DNA of 64,000 bases from Piper betle (lineage: Eukaryota > Streptophyta > Magnoliopsida > Piperales > Piperaceae), in the NCBI GenBank assembly GCA_033002965.1, contig JAURVB010014535.1:1-64000 (forward strand). The letters run 5' to 3'. Shown here piece after piece: positions 1 through 11,925 of the stretch. Every line of letters begins with the position of its first letter. The stretch's first letter is position 1. The notes beneath the pieces are model-generated. The model had not been told where the DNA came from, did not search any database, and saw only the letters and a list, made by a program, of their open reading frames with translations. Both the position numbers and the translations under genes were made by a program.

Positions 1-400
1 CATATGAGCCCCCCTTTCATAGATTTGTCACGAAATATTTATAGAAGGCAAGCCTCCCTTCTTCCCCCTTGGTTGGTTCCATATTTAATGGCCTAAAATC
101 TTCACCTATCTCTTCTTATCTGCTCCTCCTTCTTATCCTCTTCTTTTGATTTTGGAACCACCGTGGACTACTTCTCAGGTGATGGCTAGCTATGGGGGCA
201 TAGACTCAACGAAGGGGTTCGGTCACATGGTTTGGACAAACAATGATCTCCAACAAAAATCTCTCAATTTTTATATACTAAATATTATCTCTCTAGTTTT
301 TAAGCTTCATTTTAGCTTGAACCATTACTTGCATTGGATTACAAGAAAGAAAGAAAGGATGCAAGTGAGTGGGAATTACAATTTTATAATTTTGTACTTG
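1..400. other. Intergenic, no gene seen
   Basis: AT-rich DNA with only short open frames that have no recognisable protein features. Weak similarity to the block near 10.3 kb begins around position 358. Confidence 0.5.
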
Positions 401-409
401 TGTTTAGGG

Positions 410-1315
410 TAGTGATAGTAGTTAAAGTAGTTACAAGTTGGCTGTAAAAATTCAAAAAAGCACCATAATTCAAAATTTTGCATTTTTCATTCGAATTTCG
501 TTATCGTACAAGAAAAGTATAAAACCGAGAGATGTAATCAATTTGAGATATGAATGAAAATGTTATCGTATTCAATCTCTTCTACTCTACGAAAACCGCC
601 TCTATCTTCTCTTCTCCTCAGCTCAATCAAACTTCAAAATCTACAAACCCCCAATTCGTCTCCTATTCAACCTCATCTTCGTCTGATCTCCCTCTTCGTC
701 CTCTCCATTCTGCTGATTACATTTCCTCACAATTGGTGCGGTTTATATGACTTTTGAAAGGCATACATGCAAGTTAACTTCCTAAACAAGTCTGACATTC
801 AGGATACTGTCAAGGGACAAGGTTAGCTTCTACCGATTAATGTAGAAACAAAATCACCTCATCATAGATAGTGGACAGCTGATTGTATAAAACAACCAAA
901 TGAGGCAACACATCTAATTATCTTCAACTTCATAGCTTTGGTTTTTTGAAACAGATATGAACTTGAAGAAAGCTAATGTGTATGAAGCCCTTAAGCATAA
1001 AGCTGGCTCTTGCATATTGAATTGTATTTTTATCATTAAGAAAGGATACAAAAATGCATAGCATGGCTGTTAAATGCATGACAAGATTTTCTTGCTTTTA
1101 AAGCGGCATATGATCATACAAAACCCGCATTTACTCCCCCAGAAAAATTTTGATTATGAAACCAAGTTTCAGAGGTCTTATATTGTGGGGATGGAATTGA
1201 TTGACCTTGATACGTGAGATGAGGATGAAGGTGATTGACCTATGATTACATCTGTGTTTCACAAAATTCATCTCCACCCACAACCGTGTATGCCAGACTG
1301 CAACAAATGGCAGCA
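410..1315. repeat. Copy A of a local segmental duplication
   Basis: Positions about 410-760 match 10,325-10,690 and positions about 955-1,315 match 11,930-12,640, in the same order and orientation. By eye the copies share long runs such as the stretch around ATGAATGAAAATGTTA (550) and the poly-C motif TTTACTCCCCC (1,130 and 12,090). Copy A lacks the PHS1 exons that sit between the two segments in copy B. Short open frames at 550-757 are therefore not treated as genes. Confidence 0.8.
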
Positions 1316-1951
1316 AAATACGGGACGTCCCTTATTGACAAATTTGCCACCAAATTGTCGTCCAATCACCGAAAAATTAGTGTCTTTAAATTAGTCGATA
1401 AATTATCACCAAAAATTTTGGTGATAATTTAATTTGCCGTCGAATAGACATTATTTTTCAGTAATAAATTTTAAAAACTTAGCGCAGTCATGGACACGCA
1501 CCACCCCCAGCCACCACCACATCGTCCTTGCCACTTCCCGCAACTATCGTTTCCCGGCTAGCCCACCCGCCGCCATGCGGCCCCATGACGACCACCTTAC
1601 GCCCTCCCTCTCCTGCTGCCACCCCCAGCTGCCACAGCTACTCGTTCGAAGCAGCCTTGCCACTGCCGTGTGCCTCGGGGCCCCGCTGCCACCAAGACTG
1701 CAGCGCGACATGCAGGCACGGTGGCTTACCCACATGGACACAACATCACCGGTGTGCTGCCCAGCACACTAAATTTTTTTATAAAATTAGTTACCAAAAT
1801 TTTGGTGTCAAAACTATCATCATTTTGCCACCGAACTTAATTAATTACGTAAGCTTTTGTCACTAAAATTTTTGGCCGTAAATGTCGGTGACAAAGATCC
1901 TTTTGTCATCGAAAATGGGTATTTTGGAAAGGCCCTGTTTATCCACTAGTG
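1316..1951 (-). mobile_element. CACTA-like non-autonomous transposon fragment
   Basis: Read on the minus strand the element begins at 1,951 with CACTAGTGGATAAAC, followed by a GGGCCTTT motif, as seen at the ends of plant CACTA (En/Spm) elements. Subterminal palindromes of the type ACCAAAATTTTGGTG occur near 1,407-1,424 and 1,793-1,806. Both edges coincide with breaks in the similarity to the duplicate block at 12.6-12.8 kb, so this is an insertion specific to copy A. A matching terminus on the left side is not recognisable. The GC-rich middle (1,495-1,770) looks unrelated to the ends and could be captured sequence. No transposase is encoded. Confidence 0.5.
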
Positions 1952-2190
1952 CAAGGAGGGCCTGAAGTAGTCGATCGAGCTCGATCACGTGCTGTGGCCA
2001 GCAGCGACGGCGAGGAAAACGACGCGTTCCCCTGTTCTAGCCCCTCCAAAGACTCAGGACCCATACTGCATGTAGTCGAGGATGCAGCCGATGCCGTGGA
2101 TGGAGACGGCAGCATCGTTGTTGAAGACGTCGGGGTGGGTGACGCGGATGCCGTCGAGGGTGAAGTTGGACGGGTGGGCGCGTCACCGTA
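1940..2190 (-). pseudogene. FAS1 (fasciclin-like) gene fragment
   Basis: The minus strand at about 2,060-2,190 reads HPSNFTLDG, then RVTHPDVFNND and SIHGIGCILDY, which is the C-terminal half of a FAS1 domain. It is nearly the same as the FAS1 gene at 12,736-13,454. The frame meets a stop shortly after the domain, and the tail segment LEGLEQGNASFSS reappears in another frame. The 5' half of the gene is absent, so this is a dead fragment belonging to copy A of the duplication. Confidence 0.75.
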
Positions 2191-2349
2191 CAACTGTCAC
2201 GCACAACTGTTAACGTTCAGAAATTATTAACAGAACAAATGCCATCTCTGCTTTAAACCTGAAACACAGCACAACCTGTACGTACAACTGTTAACGTACT
2301 TCCCCCACTTCTCAGCCGTCACTGGCAACCTGCCCAAAGCTCTCACCCC

Positions 2350-2358
2350 TTATATATG
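2350..2358 (+). promoter_or_regulatory. TATA box of the pectate lyase gene
   Basis: TATATATG lies about 60 bases upstream of the start codon at 2,412, after a short AT-poor stretch. The spacing leaves a very short 5' leader. Confidence 0.45.
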
Positions 2359-2411
2359 TATAGACATGTAATAATTCTTCCCCCTCAATTCATATTTCGT
2401 TTTGAACCATC

Positions 2412-3811
2412 ATGGGTTCTCACAACAAAATCCGTTTTTTCGGGCTCTCTCTTCTTGTCGTCCTTGTCTTCTCCCTCGCCCGAGCTGATGCCAGCCGCCG
2501 GAGAGGTAGGAGAGGCGCCGGGATGAACTCCATCGATTGGTGCTGGCGGTGGGACCCCAACTGGGCAAAGGACAGGCAGGAACTGGCCATGTGCTCTGCT
2601 GGGTTTGCCGGGAAGATGACCAGCAATGTTGGCCCCAATGTGGCTCATTACGTAGTAACCGACGCCCGCGATAATCCAGTGAAACCGCGGCGGGGGACGT
2701 TGCGGTATGGTGCAACTTTGATCAAGGGCAAAGTGTGGATCACGTTCCAAAAGGACATGGTGATCAAACTCCAGAAACCCCTGCTTGTAAGCAGCTTCAC
2801 TGTGATTGATGGCCGCGGAGCTGACGTTGAGATTGCTTATGGATCATGCCTGTTAATCTACGAGGTAACACCGACCTCAACAATTCTATGAATTGGATCA
2901 TAGCTAAGTATTTGGTATTTGCTTGTGTGGGTGATATATAGGTGAATGATGTGATCATCCATGGATTGAGGATACACCATTGCCGGAAGCCAACCCCAGG
3001 ACCAGTGCTAAGTCCGACCGGACAGATTAACTTGGGAGATGTGGATGGGGATGCCATCGCCGTGATTGGATCAAGGAAGATATGGATCGACCACAACACG
3101 CTATCAGAGTGCCACGACGGGCTTCTCGACGTTACTCGTGGCTCCACGGCCATTACCATCTCCAATAACAGGTTCCACAACCATGACAAGGTGATGCTGC
3201 TTGGCCATGACGACCAGTTCTTGCTTGACAGGAAGATGCAAGTCACAGTTGTCTTCAATCACTTCGGTCCCAATCTGAATCAACGAATGCCAAGGTGAAC
3301 CATCCAGTCTCCATCATATCTTTTTTTACCACCGGGAAACAGAGGAATGCAAATTAACCATGTTGATTTGAAACGTAGAGTTCGTCATGGATATGCACAT
3401 GTAGCAAACAACTTCTACCAGGGTTGGGGGAGTTATGCACTTGGAGGGAGCACCAGACAACGGGTGAAGAGCCAGGGGAACTACTTCATGGCGTCGAATG
3501 ATAACAACAAAGAGGTAAAGTGGTTCTACACTAATAAAATGTTTTCAACAAAAACACAGCTTTGGACGTTAACAGATGGTAAGTGACATCCACAGGTGGT
3601 ATGGCAAAAGGAAGGAGACGGGAGTGGCTTGTGGAAGTCTGTAAATGACAAGTTCGCCAATGGAGCTAAGTTCGTACGAACTGAATCTGCTATTCAGTTG
3701 AGGCCTCTCTACAATCAGCAACAACGTTTCAAGGTTGAAGATGCTAAAAGAGTATGCACAATCACAAGATCTGCGGGCGCGATTCGCTGTTCCACACATA
3801 AACTATGCTGA
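2412..3811 (+). CDS. Pectate lyase, polysaccharide lyase family 1 (four exons)
   Basis: Exons 2412-2864, 2942-3294, 3379-3514 and 3596-3811 join in phase to 385 codons plus stop. The product is a secreted enzyme that cleaves de-esterified homogalacturonan by Ca2+-dependent beta-elimination in the cell wall. Residues 1 to about 27 form a hydrophobic signal peptide, followed by a basic RRRGRRG stretch. The N-terminal block NSIDWCWRWDPNWA is typical of plant PL1 enzymes. Exon 2 carries the parallel beta-helix core: WIDHN, ECHDGLLDVTRGST, TISNNRFHNHDKVMLLGH and FNHFGPNLNQRMPR. RMPR plus the next exon's VRHGYAHVANN gives the catalytic-arginine region. The usual SDGDAI motif reads DVDGDAI, with the Ca-binding aspartate retained. 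Length is normal for the family. The start is the first ATG after the TATA box and directly precedes the signal peptide. It stands alone, convergent with PHS1. Confidence 0.9.
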
Positions 3812-4255
3812 ACATGTATCTTTAAATAAAGCATTTGCTAAACTGCTGTGATAAACTGAAGCTTGAGTATAGAGAGTCCAATCAGAAGGCGGTTATTGAC
3901 TGCAAATAATCTCACCTTTTGTAAGCTCAAAAATGGTACATCAAATCCTCATTTTAAAGTTCAGCAACAAGGGAATAGTCCAACACCGCAGCCAAGGCTG
4001 TCTTTAGAATCATGCAAAACATATTGCTGGAAATGCATCCACTCCAATCATGGATCAATAGTACCAAAGCATCTTCATTCAGAACATCAACCACGATCAA
4101 TATTCCAATAATCTCTGTGCTAATTTTCACAAATCAGGAGACGTTTTTCCTATATGACTTGACAGATTAGTTACAGCCCAACTCCAAGAAGTGAACTTTT
4201 ACCGTTTCAAATCCAATAGTCGAAGCAAAGATATTATCAAAAGCCGTGAATTAAA

Positions 4256-7200
4256 TCAGTCAATCATTGATACTGACTTTTGTTGGCTGGGGCTAACGCT
4301 AGTGCTCCTGTCAATCTTCAAAGCGGCCAGAGCTTTTTGTATTTCCAGGGTCATGGCACTGTCTACACTCCCTGATGACAATTTTCTATGAGACTTCTGC
4401 ACATGTAGTTTCAGAGAACTACTACTTAAACCTGCATTCTCACCACAGATGGGACACACCTTCATCACAGGTCTCCTGTGTTGCCATTCCATTGAAACCT
4501 TTCCATGCACTTTCCTATCTAAATCAGAAAGGGCCCTTGCAAATCCATCATTTGGCTGGGCTCGACGATGCACTCTTTTTAAAGTGGTCCATGCTTCTGA
4601 TAAAGTGTAATTTCTGCATAAAAAAAATGCTCAGTATTCATAGTTTCATAAATTTTAACCTTGAGGTTAATCATAAGCTAAGGTTATTACTTCCTAAGCA
4701 TAAGATAAGCAAGCACGATGGTTGCACTTCGACTTTTCCCTTCAAAGCAGTGAACAAGAACTTTCTTGCCCGAGTGCTCAGCTTTATCAATAAAATCAGC
4801 AGCCTCGCCAAAAATTTCGTTGATCTGTGCGTCGTCACGATCACATATCTGTGTTGAAATCGTTAACTTATGAATAACTAAGAAAATGTAAACACTGGAA
4901 AAGTAAACCAGATAAACAAGTAATGAACACTCACTGAGAAATTTTTATATTCAAAGGTATCAGGAAACTGGGAATCAGATTGTCCAATTTCATTAGAGCA
5001 TAGACACAGAATGTGGGTAATGCCCAAATGCTTGAGGGTGTAAACGGATCTTGCTGCCAGTGCCCCACCTATGAAGAGTGTGCTGGTAATCATTGTTGGT
5101 CTTTCAGTATTTGCGGCCTCAGATATTAGAGCAATTCTTTCAAGAATGTGCTCAAGCCTTACCTTTAAACAACCAAAACATTGTAACAAGCTTTAATTTT
5201 CAACCACTACTATAACTGCTATTACTACTAAAGATATGAATAAGTACCTTCAATTCATAAGCATCAACAACACTACTGTTATCATTTCCTTCCCAAAACC
5301 CGGGTTTAAAATTGTGCTCCTTGCAAAGCTTCATCAAATCTGTTCGGAGCGTATCATTCCATTGATCAACTTCTCTACAAAGTTCTGCATCCATCTGGCA
5401 GATATTTTTGTTTTAATATAAAAAGTAAGCAAATTGGCTTTATACATTGACAATAGCTTTAAAAAACACGATAACAACCTTGGCGTACTTATTGAAGTCA
5501 CGCAGCTTTATGGTCATACGCAAGCTGCGGAAATTATCCACATTCCCCTTATTGTTTTTCCCATGCCAATTATCACGGGAATTGGGGGAAACTGAATCTG
5601 AACTGTCTCTGCTCGGTGATGTTGTTGGCCTGAAACCTACTCTCTGTGACTCAACGTTATAGATTTCATTCAAAACCTGTTCTTTACTCAATGATATAGG
5701 AGAAATAGGAACTGGTCCTGATGAATCAAACATAAATTCCTCCTTCTCTGAATCGCCATAAGATCTGTTGATTATTGTCAAGAACAACCGTAGCAGGTTG
5801 TCAAGCTTCTGGTAGAGCGTAACTAAGAACAAATGGAATCCCTGCAAGTCTATGAGTGCCTCACGAAATCCTGTTCGAAATTCTTGAACAGCTGTGCCTG
5901 TAATAGATGTACATACAACATCTTCGTCCTCAGACATTCCAAGTTTTCCTCCTGTTATTTCATAAAGAAGATTTGAAGCATAGCCGTAGTTGTTCAAGAG
6001 AAGTTCAACCAATTTCGGATAAATTGTTTGGTCACTAACACGTTTTCCTGCTGGAGGTCGGCGAGGCACTCCTGAGTCAATTGCTACAATCTGAAAATAA
6101 TCTGATTTGATTTCCAATGATGACTGGCTATCGATGCTTGACCAGGAAACCAGTGGTGTGATTACATGTGACTCAGAGGTTTCAGATGCCAGAACCGACT
6201 TTGAAGGCCGGACTTGACTATCCATTGAGACAGATCTCTTCTCATTTTGAATTAATGTAATGGCTTTTGACTGGTATTTTTTTAAATGAGGATTAATATC
6301 TTCATTTAAGGCACTGGTTCTTGAAGAAAATATTTTCTCAGTAAAGAGCAGATTGGCTGAGTTTCCACGCCACCCGAGCTGGCGACAAGGTAGACGATCT
6401 TCGTTCCTAATAACTAGGTCAAGCAACAAAACTCGACCAAGGGCTGATGCAGTTCTTTTTGCACTTTCTTCTGAAATAAATGCATTACAGCTTTCTAGCA
6501 ATGGACAACCATGAACGTAACTGTATAACCAAAAACCAGATCTTGAGAATACTTAATGCTATATAATAAAATAAAACAATCAAAGTCATTTATTAATCTC
6601 TTTTTGACGACCTACTTCATCAAAAGAATGCAACGACTGATTTCAAGAGCTTCAAGCAGCTCTGTGCAGGTTAATTCACCTACTTCATCTCCATCAGAAA
6701 TTGCAGTTTCTCTGGCTTTTTCAGTTGCCACCTTAATCTGTTGCCATTCTGAACTTCCATTATGTATCACTCGGGCCTAGTAATAGCACAATAGTTTGTC
6801 AAAAAGAGCCACACAATCAGATTCAGGCGGCTAACAGCTTAGGAGTAACATCTTGCCCAAAAAATGATAGTTCCATTCATTGGTAGATAATATAACACAT
6901 GATGTAAAAGTTATCCAGTTGTACTCAGTAAAGTATTAAGAAAATCCTATCACCCAACTATCAAATATGTCAACACAAAAATAACAGTTGCGAATCTGTT
7001 GCACTAGGAAATAAAAATGAAAACCTGATATGGTATAATTGATGTGCATGCCAACTTCACATAGATAAACAACCAAAAAATTGATGCATAAGGAATATAA
7101 GCTAATAGTCTCTAGAAAGAGAACTTAATGATCCATCCATCAAAAATTTTGTCATGTTTCAGGTCCATGCCCCCGACACCTTTTGGGTACCAGGTGGATG

Positions 7201-9003
7201 AAGACAAAGTCTCTGGAAAGAGAACTTAATGATCTACATGCCTATCCCAGACATAATTTTTTATAAGAAAAACCAACCTGAGGAGTGTGAACCCCTAACC
7301 ATTTTGCAAGCTCATAACCTAGGCGTTCAGATTGTGTGGCCATTCTCGATGAGGATATCTTGATGACAGCAGCTGTTTCTTTCTTTGCAACATCATCACT
7401 TTGAGCATCTTTGAATATAGCAAAGAAAACAACTCCACCGGAATTTACAGTGACCTGTATAGATTAATTGCTGAGAGAAGGCTAGACACAAAACTTCATA
7501 ATATATGCAAGAAGAACATGATTGCACTCTACCAAAACAAAGCAGCATTTCCAACCATTTTTGTCAGAAAATGTCTTGCAACTATCAGATGGAAATTTGA
7601 AGCATAACAAACTTGTTGAACGACATGTGCCATATACTTATTTCATCAGAAAAAGAGCTGTAATATCATTGATCAAGACCACATCAAGACGAAAAATAAA
7701 TGTACATTGTAAATGAAAAAGGAGCCACCTCCATAACTTTACTCATCTCGTCCTCAGGCTGCTCAGAACTACTGCTGTGTTCAGTATGATGAAGAGACGA
7801 AAGTGAACTCCAGGAGAAATCGTTGCATTCAATGTCCATCATCTCAGACGAACCTAGCCTTTCCCACAAACTTATCTCCCTGGGCTGCTCAGAAGGAGAT
7901 GGTACAATCGAACCAGAAAGTGTTGATGGTTCTGCACTGAACACCAAACATCTCACTATATCGAGACACTAGCCACTAGTTCAAGAGAACCAGCACAGAT
8001 TGTCAAATATGAGCCCTCCTATTCAAATAGTGCAGTGCAACAACAATAGCTGAAAACCAACCACACAATCAATATAGACAATTTTATACAATTTGAATCT
8101 TAGTTATTGGTCCAAATTCGAGTAAAGGTGACAACAACAACTGAAATGAAAAAAATGGTTGCTGTTTATTACACATGAAAAATAACCAATGAATTAATCA
8201 TTGTAAACATTTTCTCCAATTAAAATCTTCGTAATGGGGCAAAATTCAATAATGCAACAACAACAGAAACTGAAATGAAATGACGATTGCTCAAGACACT
8301 TGATAACCAACCACAGACTCCAACAGTGTGGACAATTCATACAATTCGAATCTTCATTATCCCCCAACAGTGTGGACAAATCATACAATTCGAATCTTCA
8401 TTATAAATCAAAATCTGTACAATGCAATATTATAAGCTGGGATAGAAAATATTGAGTTGACGATTATCATATGAAGTAGACAAGAAAACAAAAGGAGAGA
8501 GAAACCGACGGCACACACCATTGGGTATCCAATGACGAATTGGAAAGCACGTGATCCAACTTCATGGATCGATTGGGAAACCCCGAAGATCGTAGCTTGC
8601 TGCTGCGCCGGCGCACAGAATCCAACCATTGGGCAAACCGATAGGCAGGACTAGCCGTCATGTCTCCCAACAGATGCAACATCTGATACAAAACCTTTAG
8701 CCACCCCCTCAACAAAACAATCAAAACACACCCAAATCAAAAACCTTCTCATTCCAAAAGGCCCGACCTTACCCGAGGTCCAAGCGGCACCGGCGGCGGG
8801 TTCCCAGCCGGGGAGCATCACCGACGTCCTTCTCCTCGCCGGAAAACTGAAAGAGCGCAACAAGGTGCGTGCTTTGCTAAGCGAAAATGTTCAAAAAGCA
8901 GGCAAATGGGTAATGGGCGTCTCACCTGGTGGTGGGTGTGGAAGCCATTATCATGAGGGGGGCAGGGAGTGATGATGGCGGGATCGTCATCAGATGTCGC
9001 CAT
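4256..9003 (-). CDS. PHS1: PHS1-type dual-specificity phosphatase with actin-fragmin-kinase-like domain (11 exons)
   Basis: Exons on the minus strand: 8926-9003, 8773-8846, 8519-8707, 7729-7936, 7278-7454, 6616-6776, 5479-6520, 5248-5394, 4935-5162, 4691-4848 and 4256-4613. All phases agree and give 939 residues, close to Arabidopsis PHS1. The family controls cortical microtubules: the N-terminal half is an atypical kinase acting on alpha-tubulin, and the C-terminal half is a MAPK-phosphatase-like domain. Visible landmarks are a basic QWLDSVRRRS segment in exon 3 (putative kinase-interaction motif), the kinase-like blocks LVIRNEDRLP (about 331-340) and IDSGVPRRPP (444-453), the DSP domain from about 693, and the catalytic loop HCFEGKSRS with Cys802 and Arg808. 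The C-terminus has a CX2CX13HX4H arrangement (Cys874, Cys877, His891, His896) that looks zinc-finger-like; that role is inference. Exon 2 is the least certain. A partial, inactive copy lies at 10.6-11.5 kb. Confidence 0.93.
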
Positions 9004-9031
9004 GGAGGAGGAGGAGGAGGAGGAGGAGGAA
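9004..9031. repeat. GGA trinucleotide microsatellite in the PHS1 5' leader
   Basis: An uninterrupted run of about nine GGA/GAG units lies immediately upstream of the PHS1 start codon (TCC repeats on the transcribed strand), so it should be part of the 5' untranslated region. Confidence 0.8.
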
Positions 9032-10320
9032 GGTCGCTATCCCAACAAACAAAAAGAAAAGGAGGGACTTTTCTTGCTTTGATGCTTATTCTGATCTTCA
9101 AAAGGTGAATGAAGAGCAGTGATGCTGTAAAGCATGAACCTTTTGATTAAAGAAGAAGAAGAAGAAGATTAAAAAATGAAATATTTGGTTTAAAGCATAA
9201 AACTGTTTCAATTATGCGGTCAATGATCAATCAATGACTCACATGATAAATCTTATCCATTAAATCAATGCAATGCTGTTTGCAATACAGAATTTTGATT
9301 TTTTAAAAATATATATTTAAAAATAATTCAAATTTGCTTAAAATTTTTTTAAAAAGGAAAATAATGACTAATTATTGAGGACAAAAATATCAATTACTAC
9401 CATTTTGTCTCTTGTATCTTTGTTTTGACATATTCGTGCATGTTTATTGGTACATTGATATGCATGTACATTTATTCAATCTTAGAATAGGGATTAGTAC
9501 ACACACTGGGGTACAATATCAAACATATTGAAAAAAAAAGATGAATCATATCAAATTACACTAATTGGCTAATATAGATTTTATAGTTGCACTTAAAATT
9601 TGTAAGTAGGCTTAATCGGATTCATTGATTTCTATACGTTTGCATTATATACAACACAAGGAATAAGGAAATGTTGGTAACTTTGTTTTGTACAAAAACA
9701 CAATACAAATTAGTAAACTAGACATCATGTTGTAAAGGATGAGCATGACGACGGAGAGGACGACCATGATGGTAGACAGCATGATCTTGCAGCCTAATGG
9801 GTATGACGCTCTCTGATCAGCTTGAGCATTCTCCTTCCTTCTTCCTTCACCTTCCATTGGTTTGTCTCTAGAGAAGATGAATGTACACACACACACACAT
9901 ACATACAGAGTCTGATTGTTTCTCAACTTGCATGTAATTTATCACATCGGCTAGTTACATATGGGTGGAGATGAATCTAGCTTTACTAATTTTGGGTAAT
10001 TGCCATAGCTAGAAAGATTCATTACTAAGTGTATGGAAATAGCGTCGAAAGAGATTGTTGATGCTTTGATGGGGTTGGTATGCATTGAATTTGAAGGTTG
10101 TAGCTTTCAAGTTAAAGAGCATATGTGCGCAAATTGGTGTTTGTGCTTGTCTTTGGGGGCCGTGCTTAGCTTGTTGCCAGCTTTTCTGGTCAAGTAATTT
10201 GCAGTCTGCCTTTCATCGACCACCGGCCACTTTTCGGCGCCGTGGTTTTTTTGAGACTTCAGAGCTTCTTCATGTTCTTTTGCATATTGGTTAGTTGACG
10301 GCAAGTGAATGGCTTACCTA
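9032..10320. other. Intergenic between PHS1 and its partial copy
   Basis: AT-rich DNA that should contain the PHS1 promoter. Apart from one weak open frame at 9,645-9,857 I see no gene and no strong repeat. Confidence 0.5.
9645..9857 (-). CDS. Possible 70-residue membrane microprotein (doubtful)
   Basis: From the ATG at 9,857 the frame starts MEGEGRRKEN and then has a long hydrophobic stretch beginning IMLSTIMVVLSVVMLILY, which could span a membrane, ending SLCCI. I recognise no family. The charged N-terminus followed by a single hydrophobic helix is coherent, but in AT-rich DNA such frames arise by chance and there is no supporting splice or promoter signal. Confidence 0.2.
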   Translation of the reverse strand: MEGEGRRKENAQADQRASYPLGCKIMLSTIMVVLSVVMLILYNMMSSLLICIVFLYKTKLPTFPYSLCCI

Positions 10321-10609
10321 ATTTAATAACTTCGTACTTGTGTTGAGGGTAGTTAAATAGTTGGTTGTTAAAGTAGAAACAGGTTGGCGGTAAAAATTCA
10401 GAAAACACCATAATTACAATTTTTCATTCGAATTTCGTTATAGGCTTGTAATAGAAGAAAAGTAAAAAAACTAAAGATGTATGAATGAAAATGTTACCAT
10501 CTCCAATCTCTTCTTCACTTCGACAACCAGCCTCTATCTAGTCTTCTCCTCGGCTCAATCAAACTTCAAAATCTACAAACCTCCAATTCGTCTCTAATTC
10601 CGACTCTTC

Positions 10610-11483
10610 ATCCTCTGATCTTCTCCTCTTCGTCCTGTCCATTCTGCTGATCACGCTTCCTCACAAATGGAAGGCATGCATGCCATGCAAGCGATTTAGT
10701 AGTAAAACCTATTTTCTCACAGCACAGTGGACACACCTTAACCTGAAATTGCCATTCCATTGAGACCTTCCCAGGCACTTTCTTGTCTAATTCCAAGAGG
10801 GCCATTGCAAATCCGTCATTTGGCTTAGCTCGACGATGCACACTGTTTAGAGAGTTCCATGGTTCTAAGAGAGTATAATTTCTGTGTTAGAAAATCAATT
10901 GACAGTCAAAACAGAAACTAATACTTACATGAATCTATAGTACGTAATCTCAAGAAAATTGGTCATCAACCAAGATTATTGCTTCCGTAGCATCAAATAA
11001 GCAAGCACAATGGTTGCACACTGACTTATCCCTTCGAAGCAGTGAATAAGAACTTTACTGTTACCCGAGTTCACAGCATTGTCCATGAACTCAGCAGCCT
11101 TGTCGAAAATGTCAGCAATTGGAGCATTGTCCTCGTCATTTATGTACATTGAAGTGTTTCAATGAAAGAATAAAGTGGTCGGAATCTATGAAACCAATAT
11201 TTAACCAAACCAGATTGAGAAGATCAAAAGAGTATCCAGTAATGAACGAGAGATTTTTGAATTGAAAAGTATCAAGAAGCTGTGAATCAGCTTGCCCAAA
11301 ATCATTAGCACATAGGCAAAGAATGTGGGTAATGCCCAAATGCTGGAGAGTGTGCGTGGATCCTGCTGCCATGACCCCGATGAAGAGCGTGCTGGTAACC
11401 ATTGTTGGTGTTTCATCAGTATCTGCGGGTTCCGACATCAAAGCCATCTTTTTTAAATAAATATACATATCCTCAAGATAAAC
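10610..11483 (-). pseudogene. Partial PHS1 copy (exons 9-11), catalytically dead
   Basis: Three segments match PHS1 exons 9, 10 and 11 in order with introns retained, so this is a DNA-level duplicate and not a retrocopy. The exon 9 homologue runs from 11,483 to about 11,247 and contains HLGITHILCLCAN. The exon 10 homologue (about 10,975-11,150) carries HCFEGISQC where PHS1 has HCFEGKSRS, so the essential CX5R arginine is glutamine. The exon 11 homologue (about 10,610-10,880) contains VHRRAKPNDGFA and VCPLCCEK, then diverges into unrelated sequence, losing the second histidine of the C-terminal CX2C...H motif and the last 40 residues. The kinase-like half is missing altogether. I infer no function. 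Confidence 0.88.
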
Positions 11484-11925
11484 CTGTCAACAAGAAAAAA
11501 AGAGGGGAGGGGGTCGAGGATTGGTTGTCGACCGCCCCCCACTGCACCTCCGGCCTCCTTTTATACATATAAGTGAATTGATTTGCACCCCTTCACTTCC
11601 CACAATATTTAATCCTTACACCCCCATGTACATAATCCTCATACCTCCTTTGACTAAACATAAACCTACAAATAAACAGAAACCCTTGCACATTTTCAAG
11701 ACTATTATTAAGTCTAAAACCCCTTCAATTCCCCACAAACCAAGCTTGGACCAACGTTTCATCTAGTCTAGTGATTCGCCCTCCCTCGCCATGTTGGCTG
11801 ACCCAGGTTGTGGCTCTGGGTCAGATCAGTTCTGAAATTAGATTGCTTAATGAGTCATGTCAACTAACCGTAAAACCCTAAATGTTCTGCATCACAAATT
11901 TTAAAAATTAATATTTGAGAAAAGT
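11484..11925. other. Spacer inside copy B, no gene seen
   Basis: Contains a C- and A-rich open frame (11,521-11,766) of low complexity that resembles no protein. It has no counterpart in copy A. Confidence 0.45.

Noticed and set aside
1434..1866. Two overlapping frames of 112 codons
   Set aside because: They lie in the GC-rich middle of the CACTA-like insertion and have no protein-like features.
11521..11766. 81-codon frame rich in Pro, Lys and Ile
   Set aside because: Low-complexity C/A-rich DNA, no homology recognised, no counterpart in the duplicate block.
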